Shown one piece after another: positions 8,852-17,538 of a stretch of DNA of 64,000 nucleotides. The translations under genes and the position numbers were made by a program. The notes beneath the pieces were generated by a model. That model was not told where the DNA came from. It did no database searches and saw nothing but the letters and a program-made list of their open reading frames with translations. The stretch's first letter is position 1. Each line of letters begins with the position of its first letter. The stretch comes from UBA3478 sp038134285 (GTDB taxonomy: Bacteria; Bacteroidota; Bacteroidia; Flavobacteriales; Flavobacteriaceae), in NCBI GenBank assembly GCA_038134285.1, contig JAYPUW010000004.1:62001-126000 (forward strand). The letters are read 5' to 3'.

Positions 8852-9574
8852 CTAGTGGGCAGTAGCCTTTAAGATGTATACGTTTTGCATGGGCCAATCT
8901 CCTTGGTCTACTTCGACCTTGTTGATGGCATCTACCACTTCCATACCTTCACTGACTGAACCAAAGGCGGTATAATTACCATCTAGATGGAACGATCCTG
9001 GGCGGGTCACTACAATAAAGAACTCATAGGGAGAGGCCAGTTTATGCGGATTATTGATGTCACTACTTGGCATAGATATCACCCCTCTATGGTGTGGGTG
9101 CCCTTTATCGGTATCGGGAGGTAAAAGATAACGACCGATACTTACCCTGCGTCGGGCAATTTCTCGATTATCGGTGTTTCCGCCTTGAATGATAAAGTCT
9201 TTTACTACTCTGTGAAATTGAGTTCCATCAAAATACCCCTTCTTCGCTAGATAGATGAGATTGGCTCTGTGATAAGGTACATCTTCAAAAAGTTCAACGG
9301 TAAACTCACCCATTGAGGTTTCAAAGGTGACAAAGTGTTCTTTGAGATTTTTTTGATACTCAAAAAAGAAGGGGATTGCGTTTTCTTCATCAAGGACAAA
9401 CGTTTCTTCTTCGATTTTCTCTTTTGATTTTAGCTCAGTAGCTTTCTGTGATTCAGGGGGTAAGGGTGTAGCCAAACTTTCAACAGACGAAGAGGCGCTT
9501 ACTTTGTTCGATTTAGGTGGATTAGAACAGGAGAGTACCACGAGTATTCCGCAGAGAAGACTGCCAATTCGCAT
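8852..9574 (-). CDS. Cyclophilin-type peptidyl-prolyl isomerase lipoprotein
   Basis: Exported prolyl isomerase assisting folding in the periplasm. 240 residues: signal sequence with lipobox VLSC (Cys16), a Ser/Thr/Glu-rich linker of about 65 residues, and a cyclophilin domain from about 85 to the end with FHRVVKDFIIQGG, the SSDINNP region and a FGSV-type beta segment. The domain carries an insertion (NREIARRR...GHPHHRG) seen in the Bacteroidota lipoprotein cyclophilins. ATG 9574 is preferred to an in-frame TTG two codons upstream. Function as foldase is inferred from the family. Confidence 0.88.
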   Translation of the reverse strand: MRIGSLLCGILVVLSCSNPPKSNKVSASSSVESLATPLPPESQKATELKSKEKIEEETFVLDEENAIPFFFEYQKNLKEHFVTFETSMGEFTVELFEDVPYHRANLIYLAKKGYFDGTQFHRVVKDFIIQGGNTDNREIARRRVSIGRYLLPPDTDKGHPHHRGVISMPSSDINNPHKLASPYEFFIVVTRPGSFHLDGNYTAFGSVSEGMEVVDAINKVEVDQGDWPMQNVYILKATAH

Positions 9575-9640
9575 ATGCAAAGCTTTTGTACTTTTGATCG
9601 TGCTAAGAAAAATTTTTGAGCCTACAACTTAGCAATTTTT

Positions 9641-10492
9641 ATGCCCTTATTCAAGCAAAACCCTTTTGGACATAACCTCTTGTTGAAGAGGCTTCTTATC
9701 ATTGTCGCCGGATTTGTAACCCATGCCCGATACAAGCGATTCAACACGCTCAAAATTGAGGGTTCGCAGGTGCTAAGAGACCTGCCTTCAGAGAATGTAC
9801 TTTTTGTGAGTAATCACCAAACTTATTTTGCAGATGTGGTGGCTATGTTTCACGTCTTCAATGCGAGTTTAAAAGGTCGGGAAGATTCGATTAAAAACGT
9901 CAGCTACCTTCTAAACCCCAAATTGAATATCTATTACATCGCGGCAAAAGAGACGATGAAGGGAAGCCTATTGGCCAAAATACTGGCTTATGCAGGCTCA
10001 ATAAGTATTGAGCGTACCTGGCGCGCTGGTGGTCAGGAAGTCAATCGTCAAGTTAAAATGAGTGACATATCTAACATTGGAAAGGCACTTAAAGACGGAT
10101 GGGTTATTACCTTTCCACAAGGAACGACCCGGCCGTGGAAACCTTTGAGAAAAGGAACTGCTCATATTATAAAAACCTACAAACCGATAGTGGTTCCCAT
10201 TGTTATTGATGGCTTTAGACGTTCTTTTGACCGCAAAGGAATTTATATCAAGAAAAAAGGAATTCTGCAGTCAATGATTATTAAGGAACCTCTTGAAATC
10301 GATTACGAAAACGATCCAGTCGATCAGATTATTGAGCGATTAGAGTTTGCTATAGAGCAGCATCCGTCTTTCTTGAAGGTTATCCCTGAAGAAGAATTAG
10401 CCGCTTATAACGAAGATCATAAGAAGCGCAGATTTAGGGTCGACGATGCCACTGATGTCACCGATTACAGTCTTGAAGATGACCCGTATTAA
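9641..10492 (+). CDS. PlsC-like lysophospholipid acyltransferase family protein
   Basis: Membrane-associated glycerolipid acyltransferase fold, 283 residues, with an N-terminal hydrophobic helix. The family motifs are present but altered. NHQTYFAD puts the Asp five residues after the His (His59, Asp65: H-x5-D rather than H-x4-D). The second motif is FPQGT (158-162) instead of FPEGT. I recall the same variants in other Bacteroidota members, so this looks like a distinct clade rather than decay. The acceptor could be lysophosphatidate or another lipid such as an ornithine or glycine lipid precursor; this cannot be decided here. A highly charged tail ends the protein. Confidence 0.8.
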   Translation: MPLFKQNPFGHNLLLKRLLIIVAGFVTHARYKRFNTLKIEGSQVLRDLPSENVLFVSNHQTYFADVVAMFHVFNASLKGREDSIKNVSYLLNPKLNIYYIAAKETMKGSLLAKILAYAGSISIERTWRAGGQEVNRQVKMSDISNIGKALKDGWVITFPQGTTRPWKPLRKGTAHIIKTYKPIVVPIVIDGFRRSFDRKGIYIKKKGILQSMIIKEPLEIDYENDPVDQIIERLEFAIEQHPSFLKVIPEEELAAYNEDHKKRRFRVDDATDVTDYSLEDDPY

Positions 10493-10501
10493 AGCCTTAG
10501 T

Positions 10502-11917
10502 TTAATTTCTATAGTCTAAGGCAGGAGGACGATTTCCTAAAAGAGGAACGTACTTAAAGTCTTTTCCTCTGCGCTCTTCAAATTCTTTTTTAGCCATTTC
10601 AATAACACGAGGACTCTTGTAGAGCTTCGCGGCGCTTAATGCTAAAGTCTTTGCCGCAAGTGCCATACCTTTTACGCCTATACCCGTTCCTCCTGCAGCC
10701 ACTGCTTGCCAAGAATGTGCAGGTGTCCCTGGAACCCAAGTGGCTGTCCTAAATCCGACTGTGGGCACCACGAAGCTCACGTCTCCGACATCGGTTGATC
10801 CGAAGGCGCCTTGAGACTTTTGGTAAGGAAGCACTTGCAGAGCGATAGCTTCGTTCAATTCGATATCCATAGACTGGGCAATTTGTGCCGCAAACTCTCG
10901 CTCTTGTTCCGTATAAGTATAGCCTCCGATAGCCGTCATACTGTCATGAACCAATCGCTCAAGAGTTTCATTGGGTAGTAATTCGTGAACCCCGTTAACG
11001 ATTTCATAGCTCATTTCAGTTTCTGTTCCTTGTGCAGCTCCCTCAGCAGTTTTCACAATACGATCAAAAATTGATTTTACTACATCGCGTCTTGGATGGC
11101 GTGAGTAATAGTACACCTCAGCGAAGTCTGGGATGACATTTGGTGCTTTACCTCCATCGGTAATCACATAGTGTATTCTCGCATCTTGAGGAACGTGCTC
11201 TCTCATTAGATTAACCATGTAATTCATGGCTTCAACTGCATCTAGTGCAGATCTACCTCGATCGGGTGCGGCAGCCGCATGTGCAGAAATTCCTTTAAAT
11301 CTAAACTTGGCTGAGATATTAGCAAGGGCTGCAGCTTCGTTCACTTGATTTGAGGCCCCAGGATGCCAATGCAATACGACATCTACGTCGTCAAACAAGC
11401 CTTCTCTGGCCATGTACACCTTTGCTCCACCACCTTCTTCTGCTGGGGTTCCGTAAAAGCGTATGATTCCTGCTGTCTTCGTTTCTTCAAGCCATGACTT
11501 TATAGCGATGGCAGCCGCAGTAGAGGCTGTACCGAAAAGGTGGTGACCACAGGCATGACCACCACGAGTATTGGCACTCTCGCGATAGGGAACGGCTTTT
11601 TGTGAGATTCCGGGTAAGGCATCAAATTCTCCTAAAATCCCTAAGACCGGACCCTCTGTGCCGTATTCGGCCATAAAAGCTGTTGGGATTCCTGCTACGC
11701 CACTCGTAATGGTAAACCCTTCATTTTCAAGCGTTTCTTTAAGCAAGGCACTAGACTGCACTTCTTGATACCCCATTTCTGCCCAATTGTAGATCTGCAT
11801 GGCAACCGACTCATAGGTTTCTAAACGCTCGTCTATATGTTTTGATAAGAGGTTGTATTTCTGGGCAGATAGAAAGTTACTCAACAAAAATGTAGTGGCA
11901 AGAAATAGGTTTTTCAT
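10502..11917 (-). CDS. Exported M20 family amidohydrolase (AbgB-like)
   Basis: Zinc amidohydrolase of the M20/AbgB group, 471 residues with a cleavable signal peptide (about residues 1-19, ending LSAQ), so it acts outside the cytoplasm. Catalytic-site segments include GEFDALPG, GGHACGHHLFG and PAEEGGGAK, and the lid/dimerisation domain starts near HAAAAPDRG. E. coli AbgB cleaves p-aminobenzoyl-glutamate; in marine Bacteroidota the exported homologues more likely cleave other N-acyl amino acids or dipeptides, which is inference. Convergent with the acyltransferase gene (nine bases between stops). Confidence 0.85.
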   Translation of the reverse strand: MKNLFLATTFLLSNFLSAQKYNLLSKHIDERLETYESVAMQIYNWAEMGYQEVQSSALLKETLENEGFTITSGVAGIPTAFMAEYGTEGPVLGILGEFDALPGISQKAVPYRESANTRGGHACGHHLFGTASTAAAIAIKSWLEETKTAGIIRFYGTPAEEGGGAKVYMAREGLFDDVDVVLHWHPGASNQVNEAAALANISAKFRFKGISAHAAAAPDRGRSALDAVEAMNYMVNLMREHVPQDARIHYVITDGGKAPNVIPDFAEVYYYSRHPRRDVVKSIFDRIVKTAEGAAQGTETEMSYEIVNGVHELLPNETLERLVHDSMTAIGGYTYTEQEREFAAQIAQSMDIELNEAIALQVLPYQKSQGAFGSTDVGDVSFVVPTVGFRTATWVPGTPAHSWQAVAAGGTGIGVKGMALAAKTLALSAAKLYKSPRVIEMAKKEFEERRGKDFKYVPLLGNRPPALDYRN

Positions 11918-11947
11918 TAAACATAAATTTTTAATAAATGTAACTAT

Positions 11948-12868
11948 TTAGGATGTAGAATCTTGATTCAAACCTGATCTAGGATGTAGTAATTCAAGAG
12001 TGCTTCTAAGCTTTTCGGTGCTGCTGTGTAGGTAAATCTCTGTAGTTGTAATGCTCTGATGACCTAACATGAGTTGTATCGCTCTTAGGTCTCCGCCATT
12101 GTCCAAAATATGAGTAGCGAAAGAGTGCCTAAAGGTATGCGGACTCAAAGTCTTTTTAATCCCAGCGCTGGCAGCGATTTCTCTGGTTAAGGTAAAAATC
12201 ATAGCGCGAGTTAGTTGTTTTCCTTGGCGGTTTAGAAATACGGTGTCTTCGTGACCTTCTTGGGGATGGTACGAATTGATACGCATGTCGAGATAGTATT
12301 GTACACGCTCTTTGCTAACTTCTTGGATAGGAACCAATCTGCTTTTATTGCCTTTACCATTAACCTTTATGAAGTCTTCTTTGAAATACAAATCAGATAG
12401 TCTTAATTGTACGAGTTCAGAAACCCGAAGGCCACAGGCATAAAGCAATTCAAAAATGGCTTTATTACGGTATCCATGAGGGTTGCTGAGATTAATAGCT
12501 TCAAAGAATTTTTGGATTTCCTCTGTAGTGAGGTGGACAGGCAATTTTCTTCCGATCTTAGGTGTTTCGAGTAGGCTTGAAGGATTGTCTTTTCGATACC
12601 CTTCAAATTCAAGGTAGCTGAAAAAGCCTTTTACAGCGGATAGCATTCTTGCCTGGGATCGCGCACTCAATACCTCTGACACCTCTTTGATGAAATCCTT
12701 AAGGTCAGCAGTTTGAATTGATGTTGGCACACTCTTGTTTGAGGTGGTTTCACTGAATTTCGCAAGGTGTTCGAGGTCGTATCGATAGCTCGCTAAGGTA
12801 GCCTCGCTACTCGAACGTTCGATCTTTAAGAATAACATATAATCATCAATGGCTTGTTTCCAATTCAT
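11948..12868 (-). CDS. xerD: Tyrosine recombinase XerD-like (chromosome dimer resolution)
   Basis: Site-specific tyrosine recombinase, 306 residues. The SAM-like N-terminal domain covers about 1-95 and the catalytic domain about 110-300. All active-site residues are present: Arg148, Lys172, His244, Arg247, His270 and the nucleophile Tyr279. Length and lack of nearby mobile-element genes fit the chromosomal XerC/D recombinase acting at dif rather than an integrase. In many Bacteroidota it lies next to aroQ, as here, where the two are divergent with only 22 bases between start codons. XerC versus XerD naming is not certain. Confidence 0.88.
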   Translation of the reverse strand: MNWKQAIDDYMLFLKIERSSSEATLASYRYDLEHLAKFSETTSNKSVPTSIQTADLKDFIKEVSEVLSARSQARMLSAVKGFFSYLEFEGYRKDNPSSLLETPKIGRKLPVHLTTEEIQKFFEAINLSNPHGYRNKAIFELLYACGLRVSELVQLRLSDLYFKEDFIKVNGKGNKSRLVPIQEVSKERVQYYLDMRINSYHPQEGHEDTVFLNRQGKQLTRAMIFTLTREIAASAGIKKTLSPHTFRHSFATHILDNGGDLRAIQLMLGHQSITTTEIYLHSSTEKLRSTLELLHPRSGLNQDSTS

Positions 12869-12890
12869 TGAAAGCGTCTATTTTAGCAGT

Positions 12891-13304
12891 ATGAAGATAG
12901 CAGTAATAAACGGTCCTAACCTTAATCTTTTGGGTAAAAGAGAACCTGAAGTTTACGGTACACAAGACTTTAAAACTTTTTTGAAAGATTTGCGTAAGGA
13001 GTTCGGTGCGCTGGAGATCGATTATTTTCAATCAAATGTAGAAGGTGAATTGATTAGTGCCATTCAAGAATTTGGCTATTCTCATCAAGGAATTGTCTTG
13101 AATGCAGGAGCCTATACGCACACTTCGGTCGGAATCGCCGATGCCGTAGCGGCGGTACCTGCACCTGTGATTGAGGTGCATATTTCCAATACCTATACCC
13201 GTGAATCATTCAGGCATCAATCCTATATCGCTCCAAATGCTAAAGGAATTGTTATTGGATTTGGCCTCTCAAGTTATCGCTTAGCGCTACACTCTTTCTT
13301 ATAG
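12891..13304 (+). CDS. aroQ: 3-dehydroquinate dehydratase, type II
   Basis: Third step of the shikimate pathway: dehydration of 3-dehydroquinate. 137 residues, the usual length of the dodecameric type II enzyme. N-terminal NGPNLNLLGKREPEVYG contains the catalytic Arg17 and Tyr22; NAGAYTHTS and VEVHISN with the catalytic His follow, and the C-terminal part has the FRHQSYI segment. ATG 12891 is the family start; the 14 in-frame codons upstream are antisense to xerD. The stop overlaps the convergent lpdA stop by six bases. Confidence 0.95.
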   Translation: MKIAVINGPNLNLLGKREPEVYGTQDFKTFLKDLRKEFGALEIDYFQSNVEGELISAIQEFGYSHQGIVLNAGAYTHTSVGIADAVAAVPAPVIEVHISNTYTRESFRHQSYIAPNAKGIVIGFGLSSYRLALHSFL

Positions 13305-14687
13305 GTGAATCACCTCGTCGTAGGCCGCCGCGACTGCTTCCATCACCGCTTCGCTCATGGTAGGATGGGGATGCACCGTTTTTAAGATGTCATGTCCTGT
13401 GGTCTCTAGCTTTCGTGCAACCACCGCTTCTGCAATCATATCGGTTACCCCTTGACCTATCATGTGACATCCAAGCCACTCACCGTACTTTGCATCGAAG
13501 ATGACCTTCACGAAGCCGTCTGAATTTCCAGAAGCTTTGGCTTTACCGCTTGCAGAAAAAGGAAACTTACCAACTTTGATGTCGTAACCTTGTTCTTTGG
13601 CCTGTTTTTCGGTGAGTCCTACAGAGGCCACCTCAGGGCTGCAATAGGTACAACCAGGAATGTTTTGATAGTCTAGTGGTTCAACGTGCAGGTTAGCTAT
13701 TTTTTCAACACAGAGAATGCCTTCGGCTGAAGCCACGTGAGCAAGGGCTTGACCTTTAGTTACATCGCCAATTGCGTAGTAACCGGGTACATTGGTTTGA
13801 TAGAACTCATCTACCAAAATCTTGTCTCTATCGACAGCAATACCTACCCTCTCGAGACCTATATTTTCGATATTCGACTTGATACCTACCGCTGACAATA
13901 CAAGGTCTGCCTCTAAAACCTCTTCTTTGTCATTCGAGCGCAATGTCGCCTTTACTCCTTCACCTTGAGTGTCCACTTTAGTGACCTCGGTATTTGTTTT
14001 AATGGTAATTCCGGCTTTTTTAAAGCTGCGTTCTAATTGTTTAGAAACCTCTTCATCCTCAACAGGAACGATATTTGGCTGATACTCAACTACGGTCACC
14101 TCGGTTCCCATCGCATTGTAGAAATAAGCGAATTCAATTCCAATGGCACCGCTTCCGACAACGATAATTTTTTTAGGTTGAGTTTTGAGTGTCATAGCTT
14201 CTCTGTATCCAATTACTTTAACCCCGTCTTGCGGAAGGCTTGGGAGCTCTTTACTTCTCGCTCCAGTGGCGATAATAATATGTGAAGCGCCGATAGTTTG
14301 TTCTTTTTCAGCTGCGGTGACCTTTATTTTTTTTCCTGGAAGCAGTGTTCCGTATCCATCTATAACCGTGATCTGATTCTTTTTCATCAAGAATTGGACG
14401 CCTTTACTCATTGAATCAGCAACACCTCTAGAACGGTCAACCACCTTATTAAAGTCGTATGAAACTTCTGAAACCGAAAGTCCGTAGTCTTCAGCGTGAT
14501 TTAGGTACTCAAAAACCTGTGCCGATTTCAGTAAGGCTTTGGTAGGGATACATCCCCAATTAAGACATACTCCACCTAGATTTTCTTTTTCTACAATGGC
14601 GGTTTTTAAGCCTAGTTGAGAGGCGCGAATGGCGGCGACATATCCACCAGGTCCGCTTCCGAGTACTATGAGGTCAAATTCTTGCAT
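13299..14687 (-). CDS. lpdA: Dihydrolipoyl dehydrogenase
   Basis: E3 component shared by 2-oxoacid dehydrogenase complexes and the glycine cleavage system; reoxidises dihydrolipoamide with NAD. 462 residues. FAD-binding GSGPGGYVAA (10-19), redox disulfide Cys41-Cys46 in CLNWGC, NAD-binding GSGAIGIEFA, and the C-terminal catalytic HPHPTMSE. It carries its own promoter (TTG-N21-TACTTTTG) overlapping the end of msrB. gcvT for the same glycine cleavage pathway lies elsewhere in the window (36.7 kb). Confidence 0.96.
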   Translation of the reverse strand: MQEFDLIVLGSGPGGYVAAIRASQLGLKTAIVEKENLGGVCLNWGCIPTKALLKSAQVFEYLNHAEDYGLSVSEVSYDFNKVVDRSRGVADSMSKGVQFLMKKNQITVIDGYGTLLPGKKIKVTAAEKEQTIGASHIIIATGARSKELPSLPQDGVKVIGYREAMTLKTQPKKIIVVGSGAIGIEFAYFYNAMGTEVTVVEYQPNIVPVEDEEVSKQLERSFKKAGITIKTNTEVTKVDTQGEGVKATLRSNDKEEVLEADLVLSAVGIKSNIENIGLERVGIAVDRDKILVDEFYQTNVPGYYAIGDVTKGQALAHVASAEGILCVEKIANLHVEPLDYQNIPGCTYCSPEVASVGLTEKQAKEQGYDIKVGKFPFSASGKAKASGNSDGFVKVIFDAKYGEWLGCHMIGQGVTDMIAEAVVARKLETTGHDILKTVHPHPTMSEAVMEAVAAAYDEVIHL

Positions 14688-14709
14688 CAGTTCACTTTAA
14701 TTAGAGGCC

Positions 14710-14741
14710 CAAAAGTAATCATTACCCCGCATACGATTCAA
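14710..14741 (-). promoter_or_regulatory. Promoter of lpdA (-33 TTG, -7 TACTTTTG)
   Basis: Minus-strand TTG (14739-14741), 21 bases, then TACTTTTG (14710-14717). Both elements match the Bacteroidota consensus. The -33 element overlaps the stop codon of the upstream msrB gene; predicted leader about 16 bases. Confidence 0.72.
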
Positions 14742-15142
14742 CGTATTGGACGAAATTCGAGACATACAGAGTTAATGCAGTATCGCCTTCCTGTGGTAGC
14801 TGCTGGGCCGTCGTCAAATACATGTCCAAGATGCGAATCGCAGCATGAGCAGCGCGTTTCTGTACGAATCATTCCGTGTGAATGATCTCTTAAGTAGGTA
14901 ATGGCACCTTCTACGGCAAAATCAAAAGCAGGCCATCCGCAGCCACTTTCGAATTTTGAACTGCTATCAAAAAGCTTAGCCCCGCAGGCAGCACAATGGT
15001 AATCGCCCTGCTCGTAATGCTCGTTATAGGTTCCTGAGTAAGGAGGTTCAGTGGCCCCGTGTCTCAAAACCGTATAAGCAATAGGAGTGAGGCGTTGCTT
15101 TAAAGTCTCCTCGTCAAGCTTAAGCGGGTTATTTATTGCCAT
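14738..15142 (-). CDS. msrB: Peptide-methionine (R)-S-oxide reductase, cytoplasmic
   Basis: Reduces the R-epimer of methionine sulfoxide in proteins. 134 residues without signal peptide. Structural zinc cysteines Cys50, Cys53, Cys98 and Cys101; catalytic Cys122 in RRYCINS; a resolving cysteine (Cys68 in GCGWPAF) allows thioredoxin recycling. It overlaps the exported msrB paralogue upstream by 14 bases, so the two are translated from one transcript: one enzyme for the cytoplasm and one for the envelope. Confidence 0.93.
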   Translation of the reverse strand: MAINNPLKLDEETLKQRLTPIAYTVLRHGATEPPYSGTYNEHYEQGDYHCAACGAKLFDSSSKFESGCGWPAFDFAVEGAITYLRDHSHGMIRTETRCSCCDSHLGHVFDDGPAATTGRRYCINSVCLEFRPIR

Positions 15143-15608
15143 CTGCGATAAATTTTAAGGCAACCCCATTAATGCAGTGGCGTTTTCCGGTAGTATTACG
15201 AGGTCCGTCATCGAAGACATGCCCAAGATGAGAGCCGCATTTTGCACACTTCTCCTCTGTGCGTTCATAGCCAATATCGTAATCGACATCAAATTCTAAC
15301 GCACCTTCAATGGGGCGATCAAACGAGGGCCATCCGCTATTTGAATCGTATTTGTATTCAGATCTAAAGAGCGCATTGCCGCATCCGGCGCATACATAGG
15401 TACCCTTGCGTTTTTCATCTAATAAATCACTGGTGAAGGCGTACTCGGTACCTCCGCGTCTTAAAACGTAATATTCTAATCCGTTTAACTGTTCTTTCCA
15501 TTGTTCATTGGTTTTGAATACTTCATAACCTGAGGTACCTGATTTTTGTTGCGAGCATAATATACATACACTAGTCAAGAGCAGCAGGGTAAATAAGTTC
15601 TTTTTCAT
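15129..15608 (-). CDS. msrB: Peptide-methionine (R)-S-oxide reductase, exported
   Basis: 159-residue MsrB paralogue with an N-terminal export signal (hydrophobic residues 4-18, then CSQQ; possibly lipidated, though the lipobox is not canonical). Zinc cysteines are in YVCAGCG and EKCAKCG, and the catalytic Cys is in RHCING. The resolving cysteine of the cytoplasmic copy is replaced: NSGWPSF where the paralogue has GCGWPAF. The enzyme must therefore be regenerated through another cysteine or an external reductant (inference). First intact gene of the unit, 19 bases after the broken lipoprotein gene. Confidence 0.9.
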   Translation of the reverse strand: MKKNLFTLLLLTSVCILCSQQKSGTSGYEVFKTNEQWKEQLNGLEYYVLRRGGTEYAFTSDLLDEKRKGTYVCAGCGNALFRSEYKYDSNSGWPSFDRPIEGALEFDVDYDIGYERTEEKCAKCGSHLGHVFDDGPRNTTGKRHCINGVALKFIADGNK

Positions 15609-15627
15609 GCTTCAATTTTTCTTAAAA

Positions 15628-16113
15628 TTACGGTGAAAGAATCAAAAAATCAGCATCAGTCAAGTCGGTTAGCCCGTGAGCCTCCTGAGCATAAGCCGCC
15701 AGAACCACACCTACTTTGAATCGCTGATTGAGTAGGTCTGCTTCAGTAGCGCTAGTAAGACTATAATCCGCTTCAACAAAAGCTCTCATGTCACTAAAAG
15801 TGTGATCGTATTGATATTGTAATAACCCTGACGAAGTGAATAGTGTTTAAGGCAATGAGCGCCAAACGTATTGAACTCCTTGATTAGAATCTGTGGTTTC
15901 ATAAGCCAAGAAAACGAGAACAAGGTCTGCTTCAAATACTTCGATATCTTGCGGAAATTCAATATACGCCTCGTAGTTGTTAGAAGGAGTGAAGTCTACT
16001 ACGAATTCAAAAACTTGTGAAAATAAGGATGGGCCTTGGGGTCCTATGGGTCCTTCAGGACCTGTGCATCCGAGCAACAGAAGAAAGGCAGAAAAGATGG
16101 CGAATAGTTTCAT
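15628..16113 (-). pseudogene. Collagen-like small lipoprotein interrupted by a TAA codon
   Basis: ATG 16113 opens a lipoprotein: signal sequence ending LLGC (Cys15), a short GPEGPIGPQGP collagen-like turn, then a beta-rich domain. After SLP the frame meets TAA at 15847-15849. In the same frame after this stop come 72 sense codons to TAA at 15628-15630, and they continue the family pattern (TLFTSSGLLQ..., DHTFSD, LTSATEADLLNQRF). Family members as I recall them are about 160 residues and read LPQT at this point, so a single CAA-to-TAA change explains the break; 161 codons would make the intact protein. The remaining ORF would give an 88-residue truncated product. Function unknown. Sequencing error is the alternative. 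Confidence 0.75.
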
Positions 16114-16202
16114 GGTTTTTTTAAAAATATTATAGTCCAAAAACTGGCCCAGACTTGGGGTTTGATTAGAATTTGTATTTTCAGTCGCATTAATCTAATG
16201 AG

Positions 16203-17534
16203 ATGGAGAATGTAGCTTTTGAAAAAGGGTCGCCTAAGGTCTTAAAAGCATGGGCGTTTTATGATTGGGCGAATTCGGTGTATAGCCTTGTCATCTCTTC
16301 AGCGGTTTTCCCCATTTTCTATGGTGCTCTTTTTCGTCTATCTGAAGTTGAAGAGGTAGAAGTCTTCGGTACAATGATCGAAAGAGGCCCTCTGATTAGT
16401 TACTTGAGCTCTGCGGCTTTTGTGCTTATTGCATTAGCGACTCCGTTTATATCAGGGGTCGCGGATTACCTTGGAAACAAAAAGGTGTTCTTGAAGTTTT
16501 TCTGCTACCTGGGAGCGCTTTCTTGTGTAGGGTTGTATTGGTTTTCGCTAGATCACATTTACCTCAGTTTACTCTTTTATTTTTTCGGATTAGTAGGCTC
16601 GTGGTTAAGTATTGCCATTTACAATTCCTATTTGCCAGATATTGCCTTCAAAGATCAACAAGACCGTGTAAGTGCGCGTGGCTTTTCTCTTGGGTATATC
16701 GGAAGTGTGTTGCTGTTGCTTGTCAATCTAGCTATGGTTATGCGCCCCGAAATTTTTGGTATTGTCGAGGTAGGCAATTACCCTGCTGAAGTAATGGCAA
16801 TGCGCTATTCATTCATTACTGTTGGACTTTGGTGGATTGTATTTAGTCAGTATACGTTCAAGCATATGCCAAAAGGCTATAAGAAAGAAGGAGAGCGAAA
16901 GCAATTGATATTAGGCGGATTCAATGAGTTGAAAAAAGTACGTTCAGAGATCGCTACTCAGTTCTTTTTAAGAAAGTACCTGTGGGCTTTTTTTGTCTAC
17001 AGTATGGCTGTGCAAACCATTTTACTTATAGCCGCTTATTTTGGAGAGCAAGAGATTGATTGGGGCTCAGATAATCAACGAACCATTGGACTTATTCTGA
17101 GCATTCTACTCATTCAATTGGTTGCAATGCTCGGCTCTATTCTCACAGGAAGGCTAGCGGAGCGATTGAATAATATTAGCATGCTCATTGTGATCAATGC
17201 GATCTGGATGCTTCTTTGCGTGTATGCTTATTTTGTTAAAACACCTATGGACTTTTATCTGGCAGCGGGTTGGGTAGGCCTAGTTATGGGAAGTATTCAA
17301 ACGCTTTCACGCTCTACTTATTCACAAAATCTTCCAGATACAGAGGATACCACCTCTTATTTCAGCTTCTACGAAGTAGCTGAGAAGGTAGGTATAGTTA
17401 TTGGCACCTTTATTTTTGGGTACATCGCTCAAATAACGGGCAGCATGAGAGGAGCCGCCTTGTTCTTAGGGGTATTCTTCTTAGTCGGAGCCTTTTTACT
17501 ATTTCGTTTACGCCGATACGTAGCACGTGCTTAA
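16203..17534 (+). CDS. MFS transporter, UMF1 (Atg22-like) family
   Basis: 443-residue major facilitator superfamily protein with about twelve transmembrane helices. The start KAWAFYDWANSVYSLVI is the UMF1/Atg22 signature, as is RSTYSQNLP in the second half. Substrate unknown; yeast Atg22 exports amino acids from vacuoles. The gene is divergent from the broken lipoprotein gene and convergent with the GIN-domain gene, so it is probably a single-gene transcript. Confidence 0.88.
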   Translation: MENVAFEKGSPKVLKAWAFYDWANSVYSLVISSAVFPIFYGALFRLSEVEEVEVFGTMIERGPLISYLSSAAFVLIALATPFISGVADYLGNKKVFLKFFCYLGALSCVGLYWFSLDHIYLSLLFYFFGLVGSWLSIAIYNSYLPDIAFKDQQDRVSARGFSLGYIGSVLLLLVNLAMVMRPEIFGIVEVGNYPAEVMAMRYSFITVGLWWIVFSQYTFKHMPKGYKKEGERKQLILGGFNELKKVRSEIATQFFLRKYLWAFFVYSMAVQTILLIAAYFGEQEIDWGSDNQRTIGLILSILLIQLVAMLGSILTGRLAERLNNISMLIVINAIWMLLCVYAYFVKTPMDFYLAAGWVGLVMGSIQTLSRSTYSQNLPDTEDTTSYFSFYEVAEKVGIVIGTFIFGYIAQITGSMRGAALFLGVFFLVGAFLLFRLRRYVARA

Positions 17535-17538
17535 GGGA

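Noticed and set aside
10494..10522. Inverted repeat GCCTTAG/CTAAGGC between convergent acyltransferase and M20 genes
   Set aside because: Seven base pairs with a 15-base loop and no T-run after it; too weak to call a terminator.
11948..12868. Tyrosine recombinase as evidence of a mobile element
   Set aside because: Length, domain layout and neighbour aroQ fit the housekeeping XerC/D protein; no other mobile-element genes or repeats are around it.
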